Below are positions 42,411 to 52,620 of a stretch of 64,000 nt of DNA, piece after piece (position 1 is the stretch's first letter; every line of letters begins with the position of its first letter). The position numbers were made by a program, and so were the translations under genes. The stretch is from the NCBI GenBank assembly GCA_028564925.1, contig CM053026.1, positions 603,498,616 to 603,562,615 on the forward strand, given 5' to 3'. The notes below the pieces were generated by a model, which ran no database searches, was not told the origin of the DNA, and was given only the letters and a program-made list of their open reading frames with translations. The stretch is from Lithobates sylvaticus (taxonomy: Eukaryota; Chordata; Amphibia; Anura; Ranidae).

Positions 42411-42994
42411 AATTTGTAACGGTTATCTGTTTAGAGTTACAGAGGAAGTCTTGTGCTAGAATTATTGCTCTATTGATCGCGGCGATACTTCACATGTGTG
42501 GTTTGAACACTGTTTACATTTGCAAGCGTGCCTTATGTATGCATTCACTTTAGTGCGCGAGCACAGAGGGATGTGGCGCTTTAAAAAAAAATATTTTTTT
42601 CTTATTTATTTATTGTTTCACTGTCCCTTAAATTTATTTAGTTTTTATCACTTTTATTGCTGTCACAAGGAATTTAAACATCTCTTGTGACAGTAATAGG
42701 CATGTGACAGGTACTCTTTATGGAGGGATCTGGGGTCTATAAGGCCACAAACCCCTCCTCTGCACTTGAAACTATTCAAAACGCCAAGATCAGCGTTTTT
42801 GTATACTTTCGATTTTTGAAAACTGGCGCCGTTGGCTCCCAAGTAAACCAGAAGTTGCCTCTGGGTTACTACATCCAAGACCCGATTCCGGCTTTGTTCG
42901 GGTCTCCGGCCAGCCTGTAGATGTGCCGACTGGTTGCTCAGGTCTCCCAGTGGGACAGGAGAGCTCGGACGAGCAGCGGAAGGCGGTGGGCAGG
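42411..42994. repeat. Interspersed repeat, AT-rich then GC-rich; no gene
   Basis: Contains a clean stem GCTGTCACAAGGAATTTAAA against CATCTCTTGTGACAG (42659-42694), then 'ggtactctttatggaggga' and 'actggcgccgttggc'. I recall sequence like this as a dispersed frog repeat, which is inference. The two overlapping frames on the minus strand (42663-43259) look fortuitous. Confidence 0.4.
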
Positions 42995-43110
42995 GCCGGT
43001 ACCAGCATAAGACAGCCAAGGCGGCCGTCTGATGGCTCCAGGAGAGGGGGGCGCCAAAGTCAGGGGTACCCCACTCAGTCCTTATCTTAGTGCCGGCGGC
43101 TGGCCCTGCT
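42995..43110. repeat. Possible old hAT end pair (GCAGGGCCGG … GGCCCTGC)
   Basis: GCAGGGCCGGTACCAGCATA at about 42991-43010 is mirrored by TAGTGCCGGCGGCTGGCCCTGC near 43088-43109. CAGGGCC is also the terminus of the hAT at 44390. The 8-bp flanks do not match, so this is either one end-pair fragment or an old, partly lost element. Confidence 0.4.
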
Positions 43111-43300
43111 CGCACCTGTTCACAGTTTAGCAGATACTGACACTCAGGCGGCGCAGCATAGCCCCGGCCAGGCGCCATTAACTTTAGCGGCTCACCTCTC
43201 CTGACTCTAGTCCCAGCGCTACTACTGCACTCCTCCTCCTCCTCTGCAGAGAGAGACACCCTCGGCTGGAAGACACCGCCCCCCCGGGTAATTCACAGGA

Positions 43301-43506
43301 ACCGCAGCACAAGGATTACTCCTCCTCTTTCCGAAAATCATCAAATAGTCCCGGTGGAGTAATCCTTGTGCTGCGGTTCTACCAATTAAACTAAATTTCC
43401 GGCTCCCTCTTCTATACCACTCCACCAGGGCTCCACAGCACAAATATTTCTCCACTGGGACTATTTGATGATTTTTGGGTAGAGGAGGAGTAATCCTTGT
43501 GCTGCA
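43301..43506. repeat. Two competing inverted repeats
   Basis: ACCGCAGCACAAGGATTACT (43301-43320) can pair with the nearby AGTAATCCTTGTGCTGCGGT (43358-43377) to make a short hairpin. Alternatively the longer arm 43301-43358 can pair with 43451-43506, which repeats CTCCACTGGGACTATTTGAT… and TAATCCTTGTGCTGC. One right-hand sequence is thus present twice. Probably a MITE with an internal duplication. Confidence 0.65.
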
Positions 43507-43734
43507 GCTCCCAGCAATTTCAAAGCCCGGCTGAGTGGTATAGAAGAGAAGATCAGGACTCTAATTTATTGGTCCTAACCACTGCACAAAGAGCCTGCTG
43601 GTGCCCTGAATAGTAAACAGAATTACAAGAGGTAAGGGCTTGAGCCCAGGGGCTAAATAGTCCAGTTTCTTCCCCCGGCCCACAGCTGAGCAGAAGTATT
43701 TTTGCAATTGCTGCATACAGGAGGATAGCAGTCA

Positions 43735-44155
43735 TCGTCTCTTGGGCCATGTCCGCAGTCTCCTACAGTCTCTTGTGCCATGTCTGTAGTCTCTTACAGT
43801 CTCTTGTGCCATGTCTGCAGTCTCCTACAGTCTCTTGTGCCATGTCCGCAGTCTCTTGTGCCATGTCCACAGGCTCTTACAGACTCTTTTGCCATGTCCA
43901 CAGTCTCTGACAGTCTCTTGTGCCATGTCCGCAGTCTCTTACAGTCTCTTGTGCCATGCCCGCAGTTTCTGACAGTCTCTTGAGCCATGTATGCAGCCTC
44001 TGACCGTCTCTTGTGCCATGTCTGCAGTCTCTTACCGTCTCTTGTGCAATGTATGCAGTCTCTGATAGTCTCTTGTGCCATGTATGCATTCTATGACCGT
44101 CTCTTGTTCCATGTCCACAGTCTCTTGTGCCATGTATGCAGTCTCTGATGGTTGG
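43735..44155. repeat. 31-bp tandem repeat array (about 13 units)
   Basis: Degenerate units of GTCTCTTGTGCCATGTCTGC plus AGTCTCTGACC. The long frames on the minus strand (95 codons) are simply the repeat translated. Units of the same consensus lie inside the hAT element at 47005-47155, linking the two loci. Confidence 0.8.
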
Positions 44156-44564
44156 GAGCACCAAAATGCACCTTCGCCTTACTGCTTGTAATAACAGCCC
44201 AGCAGCTGCTTAGCCCCATCAGTTGTTATTACTAGAGAGCCGACTGTCAGCTCTAAAAAACAGGACTGGGGTGATGTCTGCAGCTGCAGGCATGACTCCG
44301 GTACAACCACTTGAAGCCAATGACGTACAGGTAAATGAATCTTATGTATTGATATCAATAAAAGTTTCAGATTTATTATACAGTATTATCAGGGCCAATC
44401 CGTCACGGGGTGCACGGGGTGCAGTGCACCCAGGCGCCACAGAGGTGGGGGCGCTGGAGCGCCAGAGTGCTCCGCTCCCTCCTCCTCTCCTTGTCCGTAG
44501 GCGGCTCTCTCCGCCTGTCACAGCCGCGGCCGCGCGGGGGGGGGGGGGGGGGGGGGCGGTCCGT

Positions 44565-44652
44565 GGCCGAGCCCGAGCCCGACTTGTTTAGAACAGAGCG
44601 TGTGTGATGGCCGAGCCCGAGCCCGACTTGTTTAGAACAGAGCGTGTGTGAT
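44565..44652 (+). repeat. 44-bp tandem duplication
   Basis: The block GGCCGAGCCCGAGCCCGACT to GAGCGTGTGTGAT occurs twice head to tail (44565-44608 and 44609-44652) without visible change. Part of the hAT element. Confidence 0.85.
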
Positions 44653-44750
44653 ACTGGTGCTGGTGGGCAGGAGGCGGAAGTTAAACACAGGAGGAGTCCT
44701 GTGTTTAACTTCCGCCTTCTGCCCACCAGCACAAGCATCACACACGCTCT
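44639..44750. repeat. Near-perfect palindrome, 54-bp arms
   Basis: AGAGCGTGTGTGAT…AAACACAGGA pairs with TCCTGTGTTTAAC…ATCACACACGCTCT. Loop GGAG only. The left arm overlaps the second unit of the 44-bp duplication. Confidence 0.82.
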
Positions 44751-44814
44751 GTTCTCCACCCGGGCGGCACGGCTGCACACTGTCCTCTCCAGCTGCCGCC
44801 CGGGTGGTTTTAAT

Positions 44815-46470
44815 TAGCCTAGTGGTGGGGGGTGGTTTGTCTAGGGGGGGTCTATACCAATGTGCGGGGGGGTGGTATGTCCTGGGGGGTCTATACTAAT
44901 GTGGGGGGGGTGCTTTGTCATGGGGGTCTATACTAATGTGGGGGGGTGGTTTGTCCTGGGGGGGTCTATACTAATGTGGGGGGGGGGGGGTTTGTCCTGG
45001 GGGGGTCTATACTAATGTGGGGGGGTTTGTCCTAGGGGGTCTACTAATGTGGGGGGGTTTGTCCTGGGGGATCTATACTAATGTGGGGGGGTTTGTCCTG
45101 GGGGGGTCTATACTAATGTGGGGGGTGGTTTGTCCTGGAGGGTCTATACCAATGTGGGGTGGGGGGGTTTGTCCTGGGGGGGTCTATAATGTGGGGGGGT
45201 TGTCCTGGGGGGTCTATACTAATGTGGGGGGGTGGTTTGTCCTGGGGGGGGGGGGGGGGGGTCTATACCAATGTGGGGGGGTGGTTTTGTCCTGGGGGGT
45301 CTATACTAATGTGGGGGGGTTGTCCTGGGGGGTCTATTCTAATGTGGGGGGTGGTTTGTCCTGGGGGGGTCTATACTAATGTGGGTGGGGGTGGTTTGTC
45401 CTGGGGGGGGTCTATACTAATGTGGGGGGGGTTCGTCCTAGGGGGTCTACTAATGTGGGGGGTTTGTCCTGGGGGGTCTATACTAATGTGGGGGGGGGGG
45501 TTTGTCCTGGGGGGGTCTATACCAATGTGGGGGGGGGGTGGTTTGTCCTGGGGGGTCTATATTAATGTAGGGGTGGTTTGTCCTGGGGGGGTCTATATTA
45601 ATGTAGGGGGGTTTGTCCTGGGGGGTCTATGCTAATGTATGGGGGCTGGTTTGTCCTGGGGGGGTCTATACTAATGTGGGGGGGTTCGTCCTGGGGGGTC
45701 TATACTAATGTGGGGAGTGGTTCGTCCGGGGGGTCTATACTAATGTGGGGGGGGGTGGTTTGTCCTGGGGGGGTCTATACTAATGTGGGGGGTGGTTCGG
45801 CCTGGGGGGTCTATACTAATGTGGGGGGGGTGGTTTGTCCTGGGGGGTCTATACTAATGTGGGGGGTTCGTCCTGGGGTCTATACTAATGTGGGGGGGGT
45901 GGTTTGTCCTGAGGGGGTCTATACTAATGTGGGGGGGGTGGTTTGTCCTGGGGGTCTATACTAATGTGGGTGGCGGGCTGGTTTGTCCTGGGGGGTTTAT
46001 ACTAATGTAGGGGGGGTTTGTCCTGGGGGGGTCTATACTAATGGGGGGTTTGTCCTGGGGGGGCTATACTAATGTGGGGGGGGGGGTCTGTACTAATGTG
46101 GGGGGGTTTGTCCTGGGGGGCTATACTAATGTGGGGGGGGGTTGTCCTGGGGGGGTCTATACTAATGGGGGGGGTGGTTTGTCCTGGGGGGTCTGTACTA
46201 ATGGAGGGGGTGGTTTGTTCTGGGGGGTCTGTACTAATGGAGGGGGGGTGGTTTGTTCTGGGGGGTTTGTACTAATGGAGGGGGGATGGTTTGTCCTGAG
46301 GGGGTCTATACTGATAAAGGGGGGTGTTTTGTCCTGGGGGTCTATACTGATGGGGGGGTCTGTACTGAGGGAGGTATTTATACTTAGTGAAGGGTCTGCA
46401 CTGATGGAGGGGGGGTCTATACTTAATGGAGTGGGGTCTGTACTGAGGGACGACTATAGTTGGTGGAAGG
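44815..46470 (+). repeat. G-rich minisatellite, about 40 units of 36-42 bp
   Basis: Units of the form GGTTTGTCCTGGGGGGTCTA plus TACTAATGTGGGGGG repeat for 1.65 kb, all G-rich on the plus strand, with G-runs of 4-20 at two positions per unit. Unit length varies because the G-runs vary. Drift in the last units (46330-46470) gives shorter GGGGGTCTGTACTGA forms. The array has many potential G-quadruplex sites. The long glycine-rich frames are artefacts of the repeat, as unit lengths are not multiples of three. Confidence 0.92.
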
Positions 46471-47445
46471 GGTGATACCATGTTTTACTGCACCAGGTGA
46501 CAGCAACCCTAGTGATGCCACTGCAGCTGCAGGCTCTTATTTCCCCTCTCCCTCTCCTCCTCGTGCGCTGCTGTACTAATGAGCGGCGCACTATGTTTCT
46601 TCCCCCGCCTTCATAACGGCCAGGGAAGAAAAAACAAAGGAGCAAAGAAAAGGATTGTGGGACATGTGGTCCCAAGGACTGGCAGCCCCACTGTAACACG
46701 GAAACTACAGCCCACACAGCATGCTCAGCTGAATGGGAGAGAGAAAGCCAGGAGCCCGGGAAAGCTTTCAGGGAAGGGCACCCAGGACTCCAGAGGGAGA
46801 GGGCAGTGCTGAGAGAACACCATCAGAGAGAGAAAAAGCCACACAGCCTGGCGCCATCCCTGGTGGAGAAAGGAATGGAGTCATTGCAGGAATACAGATC
46901 TGGGCTGAGTCGCCACGGGCAATTCAGAGTGAGCTGACTCCTGATCAGAGGAACCGTTGTTGCTGTATCGCTAGGTCAGGTGAGAGGACCGATCGGCCAT
47001 TATTTACTACCATCTCTTGTAACATGTCTGCAGTCTCTGACCATCTCCTGTATTATGTGTGCAGCCTGACCGTCTCCTGTACTATGATTGCAGTCTCTGA
47101 CCGTCTCTAGTATCATGTCTACAGTCTCTGACCATCTCCTGTACTATGTCTGGGGGCTCTTTCTAATAGACTCTCTAACAGAAGCCCCCTCTGTGTGCAT
47201 CAGAGAGACTCCCCTCCAGGTCTCATTAGTGTAAGCTCTTCCTGTATTTTCTTTATTGGTAAAAGATCATGGGAGGATCCCAGGGTAACGAAGACTTCTT
47301 ACGGGAACATCTCTGTGTTGAAGTCGTTGTCATAGAAACATTTGTAAAGGGGAGGAGTTGGTAAGATGACCACGCCCACGTGGGGGCACCAGAAATATTT
47401 CTGCACCCAGGCGTCTGTGACCCTAGGATCGGCCCTGAGTATTAT

Positions 47446-48446
47446 CCCCAAGTGCTACCGGTAACGTCAGTTTCCAATTTCTTCTGTATCTTCATTCAAA
47501 CTGCAGTAATTTACATTTACGAGAACACAGAATAAAAAGTGTCAGTTGGGTATTCTGGTATAATAATCTAAGTACAATAATCTAAGTACTGAAAGGTTAA
47601 GTTTAAGTTTGCTATGGGGATGAAAGCAAACTGAAGTGGAAGATTGTGATTCTAGCAGGATGTTTAAACTCTTTTGTACTTTGACCTTTTGTATCTCTAT
47701 GAATACACCAACCCAACTGTTGTATGAAGTACCTTATCTGCTTAGTCAGTGCTGATAAAGCCATTTATGTAAACCTTCACATTCTACACTAGCTCACTAT
47801 TCTGGAATAGAAAAGGGTCTTTACACAATGGGATGCCGTATTCCCTAAATATGAGAAAGACCAGGGGAACATTCGCAAAAGCTGAAAACTGGAACATTTC
47901 TAGGAATTATTAAAAGCTCCCATTTTTGCTATATATCTCACAAAAGGATTTAATGCATTAAAAGAAAATGTGTAACTGTCACTTCTGAAAACCCAAAACC
48001 AATAAAATGTGCATTTAATTACACATCATGAATAAGGGTTAGTAAAACTGTACATGAAAAGCACATAAATTACTCAATTTTAAATCTCTGTTTTATTCAT
48101 TTTCTTGGTTAGCTCAATAATGATAATTGTCGCCCACAATAATGCTGGCTCCGTACTACATTACACTATCTGATTTTAATTAGCATTGACTCTAGAGATG
48201 AGCAAATGTTTGTAAAATCTGGAACTTTGACTTGGAGGAGACAGATTTACAATGAGCAGAGATTTGCAAAAAAAAAAGATCTGCTCAACAATACAGCACA
48301 TTTTTTAGTTATTTTCAGTGTTTTTGACAGAAAAGGAGACTCATATGATTGTTTTGTTTAACCCTGTGCACACATGTTTAAAAAATAATTTTAACCCTGA
48401 AGATTGCAGAAAACTCCCAAAGCATTATATATTTTCTGAAAGCAGA
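47446..48446. other. No gene recognised; AT-rich unique-looking DNA
   Basis: No repeat end or domain seen. Frames are short. It separates two hAT insertions. Confidence 0.45.
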
Positions 48447-48454
48447 CACCCTAG

Positions 48455-49003
48455 CAGTGGTGGCCCGTCCATTAGGGGCGCAGGGGTGCCCCCCCATCCG
48501 TGCGTCTGGCCCCCTGATCTACATGCAAGGTGCCAGACGCATGGATTCCAATCTGAGTCTTTTTTTATTTAAGCACGTGATTAGAGCCAGAGCCTTTTTC
48601 AAAAAAAGGGTGGGCTCGGGGCACAGAGCACTGCAGCCGAAGCCCACCCAGTTGTGTGACAATAGCAAATTAATATTCGCTATGTAATGTGGATTCTCCT
48701 CCCAGCCAATCAGAAAGTGGGTCGTGAGACCCGTTACCCGATTGGCCAAAAGGAGACCCGATCAGATTGGCCACTAGGAGGAGGAGGAGGGAGGAGACAC
48801 AGCAAGGAAGCACCCGGAGAGAAGCCGAGATGGGGTAAGTGCAGGGTCTGGACTACTGACTGACTGACCGACCAGGGGGGTGGCAAGGACGGGGGGGTTC
48901 GATGTTGGTTGCTGTCCAAGACCTAACCAACCGGGACGGGAGGTGGATCGTTTGCTGCTGCCCCCCCCCCCCCCCCCCAAAAGAAATACACCAGCCGCCA
49001 CTT
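48455..49003. mobile_element. hAT MITE with CAGTGGTGGC ends
   Basis: Left end CAGTGGTGGCCCGTCC, right end CACCAGCCGCCACTT. Flanks CACCCTAG (48447-48454) and CACCCAAG (49004-49011) agree at 7 of 8 positions. Contains inverted pieces around CCGATTGGCCAAAAGG and TGGCCACTAGG, and a C-run of about 18 at 48961-48978. A partial relative is at 41660-41845. No transposase. Confidence 0.78.
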
Positions 49004-49011
49004 CACCCAAG

Positions 49012-49883
49012 ATAAAAAGATCTAGTAGTTTTAAATTTTTAATATTGCAAAAAATTTCACTAAAGTTCATTTTAGGGCACACAAATGCAATAAATTACCC
49101 AATTGTTAGGTAAAATATATAATATGAGGTTGTGCAGACTAAATAGATACCCAACATGTCAAGACTTAAAATTGCATTTGCCCTAAAAAAAAGTAAAAAA
49201 TAAATGTGTGCGCCCGTGAAATCCTGCAGGTCCTCAGTTTAACGTTATGCAGGAGCTCTGATGCTAGAATTAGTGTACTCACTCCAGTGTGCACAACGAT
49301 ATGTACCATTTGTATTGCAATCAACATTTTCCTGCATAGGCGTCCTCAATGCATGCATGTATGTGGAGGTGGGGGACCTAAAAAAAAATGTAGGGGGGGA
49401 TTTTATGTGCTTAGGGTTAAATAACATTTTTTATAATATTTTTTTCCTTCACACAAAACGTCCCCTATGTGATGATTTTTTGGTGACAGATTCTCTTTAA
49501 TGATGTATCTTAGCCATCCTCCAGTGAATCTAATGCAGTAGAGATTGCATTCTTCTGCAGCCATACAGTTTGGGAAAGTGAAACGGGACCCAGAAGTGAC
49601 ATTTTACACGTTGCTTTCAGGTCAGCAAGAAGAAGGGGAAGAGAGCAGATGCATGTGCACAAGGGGGGAAGGGGGGGTTGATTCTTACCGGGGGGGTGGT
49701 CCTTACCAGGGAGGGGGGGGGGGTTTGTAGCGATTGCAATTGAGAGCTGGCATTCGGCTTGACAGCTATAAAAGGGTTAGAAGAGTGAAAGGTTTAAAGC
49801 CCAGCTCCGGGCATTTTTTTCAATATAGGCCCTAAGGTAGGTTAAAGAATTTAAAAAAGTCAGCTCAGGCTACAGTACTCATC
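49012..49883. other. No gene recognised; G-rich tract at 49660-49725
   Basis: Mostly AT-rich. GGGGGG-rich low-complexity sequence at about 49660-49727. Short overlapping frames on both strands at 49206-49500 have no domain. TTAAAG at 49884 may begin another MITE. Confidence 0.4.
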
Positions 49884-50929
49884 TTAAAGTGGTTTTAAAG
49901 GATAAGGTCACCTTTTGCCAAACAATTATAAATGCACATTTTTTTGCAGGTAAAAAAAATTAGCTTTTATTATTTTTTTGTTTTGGGAGCCTGTAAAGCA
50001 TTGCACCAGCGTTCAGCAAATCGCTGATGCTATGCAGGTCTCCGGCAAATTGTCAGTGTATCGGCTTCCTCGTACTTTGTATGAAAAAGCCAATACATTC
50101 TGACAGGAAGACTCAACGAACTACCATAGCGCTTACAGTGCCGTGGTTGTTCATTGAAAACTACAAGCCCACAGCCGCAAAGGCCTTAGGCCGCGTACAC
50201 ACGAGCGGACTCTCCCGCGGGATTGTCCACTGGACTGGACTTTTTCCTGCCAAAAGTCCGGCGGACTAAGTTTTAAGTTCAGACTTAAAATTGTCCGCTG
50301 GACTCGCAAGTCCAGTGGACAATCCCGCGGTCTGTCTGCTAGTCCGCGGGACTTTTGAAATGAACGGACTTGCCGACACACGATCGGAAATTCCGTTCAT
50401 TTACAACGTGACTCCAGGTAGACGGGACTAGCGAAGGCAGTCAATGCCGCCGCGCTAGCCCCGTTACCTGGCATGGATTTAAAGGGAATCCCTACGCCGA
50501 AAAAACGGCGTGGGGGTCCCCCCAAATCCATCTCAGACCCTTATCCGAGCACGCAGCCTGGCCGGTCAGGAAAGGGGGTGGGGACGAGCGAGCGCCCCCC
50601 CCCCCCTCCTGAGCCATACCAAGCCACGTGCCCTCAACATGGGGGGGTGGGTGCTTTGGGGAAGGGGGGCACCCTGCAGCCCCCCCACCCAAAAGCACCT
50701 TGTCCCCATGTTGATAAGGACAAGGGCCTCTTCCCAGCAACCCTGGCCATTGGTTGTCGGGGTCTGCGGGCGGGGGGCTTATCGGAATCAGGGAGCCCCC
50801 TTTAATAAGGGGGCCCCCAGATACCGGCCCCCCACCCTATGTGAATGAGTATGGGGTACGATGTACCCCTACCCATTCACCTAAGGTGTAAAAGTGTAAA
50901 TAAAAAAAAAACACACAATTTTTGTTAAA

Positions 50930-51230
50930 TATTTTATTGCACAGCTCCGGGGGTCTTCTTCCATCTTGAAGGGGTCTTCTCGCCGGACTCCTCCGCTCTC
51001 TTCTGCTCTTTTACCTAGCTCTTTCACGAGCGGAGGAGCCCGGCTTTCTTCTTCGTCGTCGCCGCCGTCGTCGTCTGGGGGTCTCGTTCCGCCTTCAGGG
51101 GTCTTCAGGGGTCTTCCGGGTCTCTTCTGTTCTTGCAGCTGTCACCGCCTTCTGCGCCGTCTTCTTCTTCCTCTTCTTCTTCCTCTTCTTCTTCTTCCGA
51201 TGTTGACTCGCCGCTCTCTCTGGCCGGAAT
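50930..51230 (-). ncRNA. Predicted short transcript, left arm
   Basis: Minus-strand unit from about 25-30 bases after the TATA box to the poly(A) signal AATAAA (plus strand TTTATT, 50933-50938). Rich in GAAGAAGAAG. No ATG-started frame of note: the first ATG lies only about 40 bases before the poly(A) signal. A G-GTAAAAGAGC sequence could be a splice donor. Transcription is inference from the motif order. Confidence 0.35.
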
Positions 51231-51253
51231 GGCAGAGAGACGCGGTGTTGTGA

Positions 51254-51261
51254 CTTATATA
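51254..51261 (-). promoter_or_regulatory. TATA box of the left, minus-strand unit
   Basis: TATATAAG read on the minus strand (plus strand CTTATATA). About 150 bp from the right-hand TATA box; the shared space holds paired GC boxes and TGACATCA-like motifs. Confidence 0.6.
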
Positions 51262-51407
51262 GGGACAAGGGGTGGGGTCACATGCTCATGTCACATGGTG
51301 ACCCCGCCCCCATATGATGTCACAGTCCTGGAGGATGCTGGGACTGTGACATCATAGGGGGGCGGGGTCACCATGTGACATGAGCATGTGACCCCGCCCC
51401 TTGTCCC

Positions 51408-51415
51408 TATATAAG
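51408..51415 (+). promoter_or_regulatory. TATA box of the right, plus-strand unit
   Basis: TATATAAG, preceded by ACCCCGCCCCTTGTCCC (51390-51407), a GC box at the normal distance. A TGACATCA-like motif (51347-51354) lies further upstream. Confidence 0.6.
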
Positions 51416-51439
51416 TCACAACACCGCGTTTCTCTGCCA

Positions 51440-51725
51440 TTCCAGCCAGAGAGAGCGACAAGTCAACATCGGAAGAAGAAGAAGACGGCGCAGAAGGCGG
51501 TGCAGAAGGCGGCGCAGAAGGCGACGACGACAGCGGCAAGAACAGAAGAGACCCCCGAAGACGGAACGAAACCCCCAGACGACGACGGCGGCGACGAAGA
51601 AGAAATCCGGGCTCCTCCGCTAGGTAAAAGAGCCAGGTAAAAGAGCAGAGGAGTCCGGCGAGAAGACCCCCCAAGATGGAAGAAGACCCCCGGAGCTGTG
51701 CAATAAAATATTTAAAAAAATTGTT
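51440..51725 (+). ncRNA. Predicted short transcript, right arm
   Basis: Mirror of the left unit: starts about 25-30 bases after TATATAAG and ends after AATAAA (51702-51707). A 79-codon frame at 51401-51640 has many Q, K and A residues (KTAQKAVQKAAQKATTTAAR) but lacks an ATG and begins upstream of the expected start site, so I treat it as non-coding. Both arms would yield nearly the same RNA; read-through over the centre would yield a long hairpin RNA. Confidence 0.35.
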
Positions 51726-52620
51726 TGTTTTTTTTATTTACACTTTTACACCTTAGGTGAATGGGTAGGGGTACATCGTACCCCATACTCATTCACATAG
51801 GGTGGGGGGGGCGGTATCTGGGGGCCCCTTATTAAAGGGGGCTCCCGGATTTCGATAAGCCCCCCGCCCACAGACCCCGACAACCAATGGCCAGGGTTGT
51901 CGGGAAGAGGCCCTTGTCCTCATCAACATGGGGACAAAGTGCTTTGGGGTGGGGGGGGGCACCCCCCATGTTGAGGGCACGCGGCCTGGTATGGCTCAGG
52001 AGGGGGGGGGGGCGCTCGCTCGTCCCCACCCCCTTTCCTGGCCGGCCGGGCTGCGCGCTCGGATAAGGGTCTGAGATGGATTTGGGGGGGACCCCCACGC
52101 CGGCGGGGCGGCATTCACTGCCTTCGCTAGTCCCGTCTACCTGCAGTCACGTTCTAAATGAACGGACTTTCTGATCGTGTGTCGGCAAGTCCGTTCATTT
52201 CAAAAGTCCCGCAGACTTTTTCCCGCGGATTGTTCGGCAGACCTCTGCTGGAAAGTCCAGCGGTTTGTCCGCTGGACTAGGTCCGGCGGACAATCCCGCC
52301 GGAAAGTCCGAGCGTGTGTACGCCGCATTAGGCTTCCATTTGTTTAATGGATTTAAATCTGCTAAGCCATCTAACTATCTAACTAACCATCTAACTAACT
52401 GACTATGCTGCTGTCCAAAGGTGCCCCCTGTGCTCCAAACTCCTAATAAAAGAAAAGTAAGGCACCACCACATCTAATAATTGATAAGCTGCAATATATG
52501 ACATCATTTTTGGTTTTGCGTTTAATACTACTTTAAATACAGAGCCGTTCCCTGCTGAATTTTTTCACAAGATTGTACATTTTATGAGCAGGGCCCTCCT
52601 ATTCCTTCTGTATTGAACTA

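Larger units (their letters stand above)
44390..47437. mobile_element. Non-autonomous hAT element, 3.05 kb, exact 8-bp target duplication
   Basis: Ends CAGGGCCAATCCGTCAC (44390) and GTGACCCTAGGATCGGCCCTG (47417-47437) are imperfect inverted repeats. AGTATTAT flanks both sides (44382-44389 and 47438-47445), a perfect 8-bp duplication diagnostic of hAT. It has no transposase. Contents in order: a G-run (44537-44556), a 44-bp tandem duplication, a 54-bp-arm palindrome, a G-rich minisatellite of about 1.65 kb, a stretch without features, and a short 31-bp tandem array. Recent by its perfect duplication. Confidence 0.88.
50187..52330. mobile_element. 2.1-kb near-perfect palindromic (foldback) element with TACACACG ends
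   Basis: The two halves are inverted copies of each other over their whole length of about 1.07 kb, roughly 90% alike by eye, centred near 51330 (…CACAGTCCTGGAGGATGCTGGGACTGTG…). Outer ends TAGGCCGCGTACACACGAGC and GCGTGTGTACGCCGCATTA match the MITE at 34668. From centre outward each arm holds GC boxes (ACCCCGCCCC), a TATA box, a GAAGAAGAAG-rich stretch, a poly(A) signal, and then a long GC-rich block (50510-50870 and 51780-52090). No transposase. Differences between arms (extra CTT units on the left, for example) show it has aged since formation. Confidence 0.9.
49888..52532. mobile_element. Possible outer TTAAAG-class MITE split by the palindrome
   Basis: TTAA at 49884-49887 followed by AGTGGTTTTAAAGG, and AATACTACTTTAA at 52524-52536 as a possible mirrored end. 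The non-palindrome parts (49888-50186 and 52331-52532) would make about 500 bp, usual for these MITEs. The right end matches poorly, so this is tentative. Confidence 0.3.

Noticed and set aside
42663-43259. 198-codon minus-strand frame
   Set aside because: Runs through dispersed repeat and a hAT-like end; no domain and no supporting start.
43300-43400. tRNA-like D-arm on the minus strand (AGTTTAATTGGTAGAAC)
   Set aside because: No matching acceptor or T-arm in the right place; the strong foldback explains the pairing.
43794-44164. Two overlapping 95-codon minus-strand frames with a repeated WHKR/TRD pattern
   Set aside because: They are the 31-bp tandem array translated; no start context or family.
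45017-46475. Four long glycine-rich frames (up to 158 codons) on the plus strand
   Set aside because: They are the G-rich minisatellite translated. Unit lengths are not multiples of three and the same peptide motif appears in all frames.
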